Shown here in pieces: positions 41,901 to 53,700 of a stretch of 64,000 nucleotides of DNA; within the stretch, counting starts at the first letter, position 1, and every line of letters starts with the position of its first letter. Location of the stretch: positions 62,001 through 126,000 of the forward strand of contig LGRX02035200.1 in the NCBI GenBank assembly GCA_001247695.2, written 5' to 3'. The notes under the pieces were generated by a model. The model was not told the DNA's origin and did not search any database. It was given only the letters and a program-made list of their open reading frames with translations. A program made the translations under genes and the position numbers. Source of the stretch: Cymbomonas tetramitiformis. Taxonomy: Eukaryota > Chlorophyta > Pyramimonadophyceae > Pyramimonadales > Pyramimonadaceae.

Positions 41901-44900
41901 CCGTAACGGCACTCCGCCCCCTCAGGACAAGATGCACATGTCTTGTTGACCAGCCCGTCGCTAGTGGTCTGGTAAAACCCGTCGTCACATGTACACTCAC
42001 CAACCAGCGTCTCCGCAGCATGCTCAAGGCAGTAGCCCAGGCCATCCATATGCCAGGTGCCGTTGATGAGGCAGGCGTACGTGGCGTGGGAGTTGCTTGC
42101 GCACGACCAACATTCTGATTGGCCTTCCTCGGCAGCCACCTGCGTTCTCACGCACACCTCTGAGCACACCTCAGTGGCCCCCTCCAAAGCGTTGCGTGTG
42201 CCGACCGGGCACAGCTGGCAGGCGCTGCTGTTGAAGGTGTCCTCGTATTGCCCTGGCGGGCACGGCGAGCAGCTCAGGAGGCTCGCTGCCGGGGCGTTGT
42301 GGTAGTGCCCTGGGGCGCACCCACACTGCTCCTCCTGGCTCGCATCAGGCACGATGGTTGTCAGGCTGTCCGTTCGGCCATCGAACTCGCACAGCAGGCA
42401 GGCAGCTTCCCGGGATTCCGTTGTGGCCGTCGGGCCGTATCGGCCATACCCACATGCCTCACACGCGAGTACGCCTTGCGCCGCGGAGCTTGCCAATGTG
42501 TTGTAATATCCGGCCTGGCAGGCACAGTTCAGGCCGTCTTGGTCTGCAGTCTGGTGCTGATTTGCGTCACACACCACTGGGCTGAAATAGTACTGCAACG
42601 GGCTGCCTTGCAGACTGTAGCCTTGTGGGTCAGTCCAGTTGGCCCCAGGCCACTGAGCTAGCTCTGTGTAGTCTAGATCGCTCACCGCGAGCCGAATGTA
42701 CACCTCGTATGCACCGTACACTGAGATGGTGTCCACGTGGCTGCTGTAAGATAATGAGGAGCTGTTGAACTGCGCGACGGGCTGCCCTTCCAGCTCCTTC
42801 TTCGTAGCCGGTTCGGACTCTGTCCGAAACACGTCGACCCAGAACTGGTCTTTCCCCTCTGCAACCAGGTTGCTGAACTGGTCCAACGGCGTCAACAACC
42901 ACTGCGCCGCACCGCCTGTCTGCAACGGGGTATCGGCGTCACCGTCTGCGCCTGCGGCCTTCGTCACCGTAGACTTATTGCTGATGACATCTGCCACGAT
43001 AGTCATCGAAATCTGAAGCTCCTGAATGCTGCCATCGAGTGAGTTGGACATGAAGAAGGTGGCGAGTTGCATGGAGCTCACCGCAGTTCGAAATTTATCC
43101 GCGAGCGTCACACGAAGCCGCAGCGAGTCCCCAATGTTTGCCAAGGACGCACTACTTGGCTCGATGATGACCCACGTCTGGTTTTCCTTTGGCGAGATAT
43201 CAAAGCTCAGCGCGGGTGAGGCACACCCCTCCTCGCCGTTAGTGCCATTCAGCCCTAGGTTTACCACCCATGGGTCGGACAGCAGCGCCTCCTGCCCGGC
43301 CACCACGACGTCCGATTTCTGACCGCTGCGCACCGTCACCAGCCCGGAAGTGGGCAGAAGTAGCAGCGCTGCCTTTTGCGTCACATGCACCGCAAAGCTC
43401 GCAACAAGCATGCTCTCGTAGCCTGCTGCCAGGCTATCCTCCACTATCACGCGCACGGTGTAATCGATTGAGGAAGTGGTTGAGACATTCACTGCGGACG
43501 CATCGAGAACAATCTCCACGAGACCATCGCTCCTGATGCTGCCGTGGGCGTAGAGTGAGGACGAGGAGGACCCGCCGGTGTCCTCACTGCTGCCGTCCTC
43601 CGTTTGATTCTCGCCCTGCTCTCCTACGCACTCGATTAATACAATACGAACGTCGGATGCTGAAATAAACACGCCGTCCACTGTAGACTGAACCGGGAGA
43701 TGCTGGTTTCTCGTAGCGCCCATGACGAGGGTGACGTCTTGGGGGGATCCCTCGAAGGTGATCCGCGGGGCTACTTCCCACGTGTGGTTGACCACCATCG
43801 AGCCGACAGGGCTGTAATATGCATACAGTGTGAAGGTGTGCACACCTGCGCCAAGCAAGGAGACCTTGTAAGGGCTCGTGCAGTTGGACCAGCCCTGGGT
43901 ATCCAGCTGGCACATGAAGCTGACTGCGGCAGCACTTTCAAACGACAAGGACACTGAGGTGGCCTCGGTCTGTTCTGGAGATCTTGAAACCACCAGCAGA
44001 GGGGTGGGAGACATGGTGGGTGAGGTGGAAGGTGAAACCGTAGGAGACATGGTGGGTGAGGTGGAAGGGGAAACCGTAGGGGACATGGTGGGTGAGGTGG
44101 AAGGGGAAACCGTAGGGAGGGAACTTGGGGCGATTGAGGGTACAGCGGTGGGGGAGTGAGTTGATATGCTCGGGCATTCCGAGCATATGCACTGATAGGT
44201 GGCGCTGCAGTCGTAGTTCGGGGCACTGGCTGAGTTGAATCTCAGCGAATTATCGTCTTTGATGTAGCACCCAGACACCATGTTGGTGCGGTCCTGAGCA
44301 TAAGCTTGTGTGTCGCCGAGTCCCAAGGCCGAAGCTGCATACTCACAATCGTCTTGGGAGGCCAGCTTCGCACACCCGTGACTGCTGCAGGAGGCGGACT
44401 CGACCAGCTGATATGTGGCATTTGAAGTGCTCTGTAGGGCACGCCTGCGAGGGTGTACATCATATTGAGGGGTCACTGTACTGACAGTGACAGCCACGAC
44501 CTAATGAATGATCGATTCTCCACTTGATATCATCGATGACTGGTCCTTGGCCCCTGCGTAAACGGGATGGATCCCCTTAAGGTCCAAACAATTTCAGGGT
44601 TCCTTGGCCGATAATAGTTGTAGGACAACTGCAGTTTCAAATGCAGTCTGGCATTCTTCGCAACATGCAAACGCCATCACTCATATTAGGTACAGCCCCT
44701 TCCGTCCACGTCCAAGTCGCGGAACGAACTTTTCTAAGCATCTGGGCCACACCCTACCTCGAAACCAAGCAACATGAGATCAACCATGACCTTCAGTCGT
44801 GAAAGAGGCCTCTATTGAATTCCAGGCCGTCCCTTCTTTTCTATTTCATGCACATGATTTGGGTCATCCCTTCAAATCTAAGCGGTGTAGCACCTGCATC

Positions 44901-46589
44901 TGGGCACTTGTAGCCCAAAGACGTTCCTTCTGAGCTGAGGCGCGAATTGAGGCCGTCGATCACCTCGCCACACAGTTTAGTGTTATAGGTCACATCCCTA
45001 CACCCACAACGTTCCCCAAGACACTCCATAGATATCTATTTGCAACGGCAACTATTTTGAACGAGATGAAAAGTTTTGAACGAAAGTGCTTTGGAATCAC
45101 CGCGCGGTGCCAGTACTGAAGCTCATAGCTACACTCCCAAAGAGCAAAATCGGTGTTCTAAAAAGATGACCCTAGCAGGAGCACTGAAAGGGTCAGGTAT
45201 ACGCACAACAGCGACAAGAGCGAAAGCGAGTTGAGTTCTGTTGGCAGATTGCCCGTAAAGTCATTGTTCCGCAAGTTCCTGCAGAAAGACCACCTCACCG
45301 AGAGGATCACTGCCTTCCCCATCAATTTCGAAAGGCTATAGCTCGGTAATAAACAGAGGCGCCTCAAGGTAGAACCTAGAAACCTATCGTGGCCACGCTT
45401 GGCAACCTCTGTCACTTTGGAAAAGTGCGATCAGGCGGAGCTAAGGCACAGATCTGATAACGCTGTTTTTCGTAAATAATAGTCAGCAGTGACCAACGCA
45501 TGCTGCGAAGGTTTCCGTAAGACTCGTGAGTTAAGGTGTCACCCTGTGCCGTGAGCTACGCAACCGTAACCTATGACAATACAGGACAATGCTGTCCGCA
45601 ATATCAGAAACCGCTTGTACATGTTTGCACAGATTCGCCGTAAATCTTCGTCATCGTTCACATCAAAGATGCAACACAGTCTACAGTTCAGCTGGGGTAT
45701 CGCTCGCGCAAACATTTCCAAACCTTTTCAAATATTGCCCTGTCAAAGCATATCTTGAAATGTCTGTGTTGTTCTTGAATTGACTGTCTGACGAACTTAT
45801 GAACCAGTGAACACAGCAGAATCGGATTCTACAGAAACGAAGTATACAGGATACGTGGCCCCCACCGTTTCCTAAACACATGGACCCAAACGGCGACCTT
45901 GGGTTCAAAGAGGGGGCTGACTAGAGTTCTAAGGGCTGTACTCAGGCACAGCGGGCGAGACGAGCTTTATGAAGGGGCGACTTTCAGGCAGAGCAGGGCA
46001 CACAGGCGCTGTGTGAGTTGTTGACAGTGAGCTTACAAGCTTGTCAGAGATGTAAGCAGTCCAAGCTCAGTGGGAAGGGTCCCCTTCAGTTGACGATTGC
46101 TTACGTCGCTGTGGGAGGAACCACACCAAGCCTCGGTCAGTCACTGCTCGCTACGAGTATGGGGCTCGGGTCACCCCATCCCGCTAAGGATTTGTAGTCT
46201 AGGAAGCTAAGGTCGAACGTCTTTACACGTCAGTGTATATATCTACACGATATCCGTGTATTGCAGTGAATAACCAGAATCTACTGTGACTCTAGCTCAC
46301 AGCAGCTAGCACCTGGTTTGTGACCCCGTCAGACTATATGGTAGTTTATCCTAGGCCTAGGATATTGTTCACTGCTGGGCAACTGTGACTTAACGAGTGA
46401 GTCCACAGTGCGCCGTCACGAGTCAATTTGGAGAGGGTTTGTAGCAACGCACATATTGGTACAGGGTTCCTCTTTAGGGCCCGAATAGCAGTGCTGATAC
46501 TCGGCGGAGTGCCGAAGCGTCAGGCCGTTGAGGGTCACGAAAGCCGCAACCAACAACAACAACACTAGTGCTGACTTCCTTGCCCTCAT
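38975..46589 (-). CDS. LRR, Cys-rich (GCC2/GCC3) and multi-pass membrane receptor-like protein
   Basis: The large last exon (44475-38975) holds over 1,830 codons. Upstream exons found by frame and splice sites: signal peptide from ATG 46589 (MRARKSALVLLLLVAAFVTL, donor near 46520), two 72-bp LRR exons at 46108-46037 and 45278-45207, and a Cys-rich cap 45035-44893 (ECLGERCGC) joining at 44475. In the big exon a Ser/Pro/Thr stalk (SPSTSPTMSPTV repeats) lies near residues 115-165. Cys-rich ephrin-receptor/GCC2-GCC3-like repeats (GYYN, CPPGQYED, CASCPEGAECR) run from about 640 to 960. Hydrophobic helices sit near 970, 1230, 1300, 1340, 1395, 1640, 1665, 1700 and 1735. The motif WWYEIVDLMRKLLLT before the last helices is typical of these algal/protist membrane proteins. 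A long acidic, low-complexity loop (about 1000-1220) is probably cytosolic. A role in surface sensing is an inference; the ligand is unknown. Other LRR exons may lie at 46110-46520. Confidence 0.8.
45207..45278 (-). other. 72-bp LRR exon
   Basis: It encodes one leucine-rich repeat (NLRNNDFTGNLPTELNSLSL). It is bounded by a CTGCAG acceptor and a GTGCGT donor and its length is exactly 24 codons. It has the same phase as the exon at 46037-46108. Confidence 0.8.
46037..46108 (-). other. 72-bp LRR exon
   Basis: It encodes one leucine-rich repeat (NRQLKGTLPTELGLLTSLTS) with a CCACAG acceptor and a GTAAGC donor, 72 bp long. It joins exon 45207-45278 in frame. Confidence 0.8.
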
Positions 46590-47793
46590 CCTCGGTACAT
46601 CACCCGCTGTCCATTCCTGAAACGTACATCATAACTGTGTCATACCTGGCCACACATTTTCTAGCATCTAGCGCCCAAGATCCTAACCTCGCTAAAGTCA
46701 TCGAGAAGGTAAGTCGCGCCCAACCAATAGCGCTGCCCAGAATGTCGTATGCTCCAGAGCAACTAAGTTTTTGGGACTTTACTGTGTGTGTGTCTGTATC
46801 TTTACATCTTTAGATAATTCCGCCTATATGAGCGCTGAAAATCAACCCATAAATGAGCTGAGGATATGTTCACCCGTGTGGTTCAGAAACTGTCGTGTGT
46901 TCAAACGTTTCCGGTCGTCCGGCAGAATCGCGCGAATATAATAATAATTTTCAACACGCAATCTATAAATGTCGACACTGCTCCACACGAAAATGTATTT
47001 TCAGTTATTCGATACCTTGATATTTATTTATTTATTCGACGGGGGCAGGGGACAGGGAGACAAGGGGGGTGTCAGTGGGGATCAAGTGGGGGTCCGGAGG
47101 GAGGGTCGGGGGAGGAGGTTCCGGGGAGGGATCGAAGGGTGGGGGTTTGGGTGTGGAAGGGGGGTGTAGGCAGCGGGGGGATCGGGAGAGGGGGTCAGGG
47201 GTGAGAGGGTGGGAGGGGACTGATAGGAGTCTGCGGGGGGGATGGAATGGGGATGTGGGGGTGAGGAGCTGACCATTTAATTTATGAAATATTTAATTAC
47301 ATATTTGACGCGCCCAAAATATAAATATTGGATATATTCTGAAATCTGATCGAATCCGCAACCGTTAAAAATAGGTATAACTAATCTGTCATTTGTAGCC
47401 GGGGGATGTCGGATCCCGCTTCAGTAGATACAGATTTATAGTCGTCGGTTGTGCCACAACGACAGCCGAAATTGACATACGACTAACGACAGCTACAGCT
47501 CAACAGCGACACACGAGAGACAGAGAGCAGAGGTCAGGAAGCGAATCCTGAAATAACAATTCTTTTCAATTGTTTAGGTTCCACATAACGTTGATCGTTG
47601 TTGGGTGGACCAGCACACCAAACCCAAAGAAAGTTAACATTCGATTATAAGGATATATAAAGCGCAGGAGGTGACAGCAAAGTGTTGCGGTCAGGATTAA
47701 TTCTATTTCGAGTTGCAGCTAATAGGTCTTTCCATTTGAACCTAAGAATCGAGAACACAGAGGAACTCCGGGTGGTCGCCAGGGCCGCTTGAG
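46590..47793. promoter_or_regulatory. Bidirectional intergenic region with a G-rich block
   Basis: This separates the starts of two divergent genes (46589 minus, 47794 plus), so both promoters should be inside. Positions 47038-47270 are extremely G-rich on the plus strand, with many GGGG runs, and could form G-quadruplexes. A TATATAAA-like word (GGATATATAAAGCG) lies at about 47650-47663, 130 bp before the paladin start. Confidence 0.5.
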
Positions 47794-50700
47794 ATGGGCT
47801 GTCTATCGTGTTGCTTTCCGTCGGGACAACAAGCAGATGGCAAGGTCGACGGCGCTCACAGCAGCTCACCCGCTTCAGAAGTGTCTCTAACACAAGCAGG
47901 AAATTCTAAAGTGAAATATGTTGATCGCAACTCCGTGTCAGTTGAAGAGGTGCGTGGAGTTTCTTGCGAGAGTACGCATTACGGGGACAATGCGTATTAA
48001 TATGCGGTGCGCGACCTTCAGGTGATAGGCAATCGTACTGGCGCAGTTCTATCGAAGCAAGCAATCTTAAAATCTGATCACTTCCCGGGTAAGCATTGCT
48101 TCGCAGATGCTCGGTAAGTTGTGACACGTGGTGTGCTCACATCATGTTGTTCTTACTCGCAGGGTGCAGAAATGAGAAACTCACACCGAGGATTGAAGGC
48201 GCCCCGAACTACCGCCAGGTACTTCTGCAAAGTACAGTTTGGATTTCCATTTCTGCAGGCGCTAGCGCAGTACTCGCCTCTGTCGCATGAATCACTCTCG
48301 CGCAGCAGCGTATGGCCGACGCTGCGAGTATCCTTTGCAACTTAGCATCGACCCCTCCATCGCGTGATACGGCATGGTTCGGGAACCTGAAGATGCGCAC
48401 CTTTGCCAACACTTCTGCCACGAGCCAGAACACGACTTGTTGTTTGTAAAATCGTTTGGAGTATTTCTGGCTGCAGCGTGTGGCAGCCTGAGCACTCCTT
48501 GAAAATGTCAAAGGCTTTTCATAATCTCGAAGTATGCTAGACGTGAAAGCGCTGTGGCAGCACATTTTCCGGGTTGAGCCAACAAAATTTCCGGAAATTC
48601 TTTCTCATATACGAGCTGTGACATTTTCTGCTCGGAAAAGGAAGCTTGCTTTATGACACACATCCTGTGCAAGTCGAACCTTGGGAGTAATCGAATTACT
48701 TCCTCATCCGCGCAGCCTGATGGTCCCTGCTGGCTTGTAGTGGCTGGCCACTTTTCGCTGAAGTCTGACCTGCACACTGTGCGCGCGGCATGCGCTCAGG
48801 TGGTCGGCCTGCCCGTGTTCGGGGTGGCCATTCCGACTGTTTCCGGGCTCACGGAGGTGATGCACCTGTTGTCGCCTGGCAAGCAACGAAAGGTCATCTG
48901 GCACAACATGCGAGAGGAGCCGGTGACTACCCATTTCCAGCCTGCCTCCCGAGCTGTGCCGTTCTCTGCTCTCTGGTTCCCTCCTAGGCAACGCTACCTT
49001 CAGTTCTCACGCCCTCACTTTCGCATGGGTTCTTCAGGCTCATTCTTGATGGGACGACATTCGACGGACCGGGCACTTTGAGGTGGAGCTAGGGTTGTGC
49101 CGACCCCAGTTCCTGCATGTGAATGAGGCGTGGTTGTCCCCGTGTGCAGGTCCTGTATGTGAACGGGGCGCCATTTGTGCTGAGGGACTATGAAAGTCCC
49201 TTTTCGAATCTCGAGTACACAGGGATTGAGTCCTCCCGGGTCGAGGAGGTATGTGATCCTTGGAGACTATTTGTTGTATCTGCGTCACATCGCATGATTA
49301 TCTTAGGTTGCTCTGCACTGCGTGGAATCGTCAGCGATGCTTGCTCCTCCGTTGCGCCGCTTCGCGAGTTTCCTCACTTTTTCATATGTGCATCCGTTGT
49401 ATTCCACGCCCATTCCGCCCATTCTTGGAACTGGGCCATGGATGTCAGTTATGCGCTGTCAAGCTTTGACAAGGTGGGCGACGTTGGTGTTCGTGCAGAT
49501 GGAGAGGCGCCTGAAGGATGACGTCTTCGCTGAGGCTGCCCAATACGGGGGGCATTTTCTGGTCACAACCGAAATTCAGACACACGACGGTAAAATGCTG
49601 GTGTGAGCTCTGATTCGTGCTTGCCCCTAATTTGCCGAATAATCTTCGAAGCCATTCTTCTGGAGCTCCCTCCAGTTCCCTGGAGGTCCCTGTATTCATC
49701 ATTCAAAATGCAAACTCAAACATGAGAGGTGGATACAGAAAGCATTCACTGTCGACTCTTGGAAGTGCACTTCGATGGCATTTGAAGCGTTCACCGGTGC
49801 CTGACCTCTGCTTGACAGCCTGTCGGCTGGTACTGCTTCCAGCTTTGCGCCGGAACGGAAGTGCTCATAACGAGTCACTATGTGGTTCCTTTCCAAAATT
49901 TTGCCATCTTCAGGCATTCGTTCAAGCCCTTTTCGCAGCCGGTTTGCATCCTTGCTTTTTTTCTTGAGAGTTAGTCGCGCGTTCCAAGGGGCACGTGGCT
50001 ATCCCACGAGCACATCCCTCTTTATTTACTTTCGTCCGTAGTCATGCACTTGAGCTCTGGATGCACTTCAACGACGATGACTGACCGCGCAGCGGAGGGC
50101 GAAAATGCTCGCGGAGGCACTGTGCAGTGATTGCAGCGGAGAGCGACTTTCAGCTGCATCCCCTTCCCTCCCCAGCCCCCTGGCTGTAGAGCTCTGAAGC
50201 ATGGTGTGGGGTCCGCGGGCGCAGCTTCAAGAGGAGTGGCAAGAGGTCAACCATCCCAGAGCAGTCCAAACGCCACGCGACTTGTACGAGGATTTGATGA
50301 AGGAGGGCTGGCCCGTCGATTACTTGCGAGTGCCAATGACGGACGAAAAGGCGCCGAAGGTGCGTTGTTTCTGGTCCCGCACTTTTTTATTAGTTGCCAC
50401 CTCCGGGCCTGGGTACTCACAACTGCACAATATCGTCGGCCTAAGTCCTCGCTCTGCCTCATCTTACTGCAACGTTGCAACTTGTCGTGCAAGTCGCAAG
50501 CTGTGGGGGGCCTCTGCCCGACGAAACGGAAGGGACGGGTTGCTCACCCGTTGGGGCTGAAGCGAAGCGCTCGGGCCGCAGGATCGCGACTGCGACATGC
50601 TAGTAAAGCGCCTTCTGCGCGCTGATCCCACCGCGGCACTGATGTTCAACTGCCAGGTCCGCGCACGTGTGCACGCCCTCCGAGCGCTCGCATCTATCTC

Positions 50701-53700
50701 GCCGAATGCTGCTGCACTCTGGAAGCTCCCGAGTGCGCAGGCAGTCTGTCCACGTGGCAAGCCTAGCGTTTACCGTACGTCTTTCCCTCCCCCCTTTCGC
50801 CGAGGCGGATGACGGATCCCCGGCCGATCCTGTGCAACCTCGATGTTCCAGCAGAGGAAGCAAATACGCATTCGTGTAAGCCGTGCGAGCCGGCCGCGGA
50901 CAGTGTCATGTTTGGAGACGCCGTTTAGTGTCGACGGGGCAGTGACATAAAACGTACTTTTTGCGCAACCCTCTTTGTTCACCAGAATTGCACGGGCAAA
51001 GAAGGATAATTGCACTCTTTGATGGAGATCCCTCTTACCGGCTACTGGTAACCTGTGACCTGCTACTGCCAACTGCTACTGCCAACCTGGCATTACAACG
51101 GCCGTGTGTGATTCACGACGGATACGGGGAGAGGATCGGACGGTGGCTTGCAGATGGGGCGCGGCCGGACGACCACCGGAATGGTGATCGCGTCCATTAT
51201 GTGCCTCCAGCTGCAGCCGCCAAAGGATGGGCTTCCGGCACTGGATCCTCCGAATCGGGAAGGCGTTTCGGCAGAGACAACCGCACTGTTGGAGGGCAGC
51301 TTTCCGTGTGTGCGGGCACTACTCCGTAGTCTTGACGGCGCCGTCGAGGGGAAGCGGATTGTCGATGATGTGCGAGACTCCTCCCTGCACATCTGCATCT
51401 GCAGCCAAATTCACACACTCTGCCTCATCGCACGGCAAATCAGGACCACTTGGCTCCTGAGCTCAAAGCCCTTCGGGAAGCGATCCCCACGCATACGCCT
51501 TAGAGGCGCTGACCAAAGCCTCGCACGTTCCCCGCACTTGTGCACGCAGATCGAAACAAACTGCCACCGCTGAGACCGTGCGTGCCCAATCCCTTTCACA
51601 CCGTTTTTCATCAGGCACAAGCCTGCGGTCTGATTCCAATTGCAGCACGCCCGGCTTTGGCGCACAGTCCGAGCTCCTCGGTTGTACTATCTGCTGTCCC
51701 GTGCAAAACAATCCTTGGCATTGGTCAATGGGCCACGGCATGAAGGCGAACCTCTCTGCCTTGCAACAGGCCTTGACCTATTTGTCTAAGCCTCACCACC
51801 GTGCCGTGCCTCACTTGTACCGTTGCTGGCAATTGTGTGGTGGTTTTCAGATCTTCGACCGCTGTAATGCAATGCAAAACCTTCGGGAAGCGATCCTATC
51901 CTACCTGCCCTACTTGGAGAAAGCAAAAGAAAACGAGAAGAAGAAGGCTGCGGCCTACAAGGTGAGGGCTTGCCTGCACCGTCTCATCTTCAGGCTGCTA
52001 ATAAAGCACAAGTGGCTCTGGCTTTTTCAGCTTGTCACTTGATTTGTGGCTGCCATGGTAGCAAGCACCTTTCTCGCATCACAGCATCGCATCGCAGCCC
52101 CGCATCACAGCCTCGCATCACAGCCTCGCATCGCAGCGTCGCATCACAGCCCCGCATCAAAACCTCGCATCATAGGTTGGCATCGCAGCCTCACATCACA
52201 GCTTCTCATCGCATCCTCGCATCCTTATATCACAGCCTTGCATCACAGCCTTGCATCACAGCCTCGCATCACAGCCTCACATCACAGCCTCACATCACAG
52301 CCTCGTATCACAGCCTCCTTGACAGAGGGTGCGAGGGTGGGCAGCGTGGCGTGGAGTACCTCGAGCGATACTTCGTGCTGATCGCTTTCGCAACGTGGGC
52401 AAAGAGCGACCATTTCCAGAAATCGTCCTTCCAGAGCTTCTGGCACAAGCATCCAGAGCTTGAGTCGATCTTGCACCGCTTGGTCTGGAAGAAGCCGCCC
52501 GCAGCACTCGTGTTCCCCGACAAGTTCACGCCCGGCATTATGGGTGCCATTCCCTCCTTCCCCGGTCCCCTTTGGGCATCTTCCTCTTAGCAAGAGTATT
52601 CTGGAAGGTCGCATTTCACGGCCAGAATTTCACATCTCAATGGGCGTGACCCATGCCTTTTTCTGCAGGCGCCCTCTGTGGCTTCATGTCTCTTACAGTG
52701 CACGCGGGCTGTACAGCAGGTGACGCCAAGTGCATCCATTACTGGATAACACCACATGTTTCAGCAGAAGGGGGCTATGCGCTTGCGTGCCAGGTCTGCG
52801 GAGGTGTTGAGACGTGCGGGTGGGACTGGGGGGTCGTCGAGAGCAGATGACACGGTGGATTTGAATCCGAAATTGGTGATGGAGGCACGCAGTGGGGTGG
52901 TACTGAGTCCACTTACTGTCCTCAAGGCCGACCCCTTCCCAACTTGCCACACCGCCGGCTTGCGGGGCCAGATTGAAGGCGCTCCCAACTTTCATCGGGT
53001 GCCCCCCCATCCGCCCTTTACCCCTCACTCTCGTTGCCCTATTTTGGCCCGGGTCCTTCCCCCGTTGGGATCGATAATGTGTGCCACGCATGCAAGTTCT
53101 TGGCAGCCGTGGATCGAGGGCATCAGAACCCTGGCGCGCATCCAGTGGTGCACTGTGGGAGCCATGGCACTTCTCCTAAGCCAGCCTACGCGCCCACCTT
53201 CTCAGCAGCACCTGCATGTGACGGGGACCTGCTGTCGACCGCGGTGGTTTCACATCCAAATTCATGATGCTGTGAAGGGGTGCAATGCAAACCACAGGCT
53301 GCAGAAGCAAACTAGGACGGCTCATGGCAGGATTGCCGCGCATCGGGTCCGCGCAACGAACAGGTAGCTGTGTAAGGCCCCTTAGTGAGCGGAGTGCCGG
53401 AGGGGTGGGGCTGGTGCGGCCGTCGCAGGTGGAAGGAGGCCTGCCGGTGTTTGGGGTAGGGGTTCCAACGAAGTCCGGCATGCGCAATGTGTTGAATGCG
53501 GTAGCGAAGCAGTACCCGGGGAAGCGCTTGCTGTGGGTCAACCTTCGGGAGGAGACGGTGGCTTACATCCATGACACCCCCTATGTGTTGCGCGACGCCA
53601 CCCGCCCCTTCAAAAATATGCAGGTATCTCCTGCCCACTCTTTCAACAACTTGCGGTTGCGCTATGCCCCCCGCGAGTCAAATATCTGCCCCTAAAAAAT

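Noticed and set aside
40063..44463. Plus- and minus-strand ORFs of 60-160 codons within the receptor gene
   Set aside because: Shadows of the single 5.5-kb minus-strand exon.
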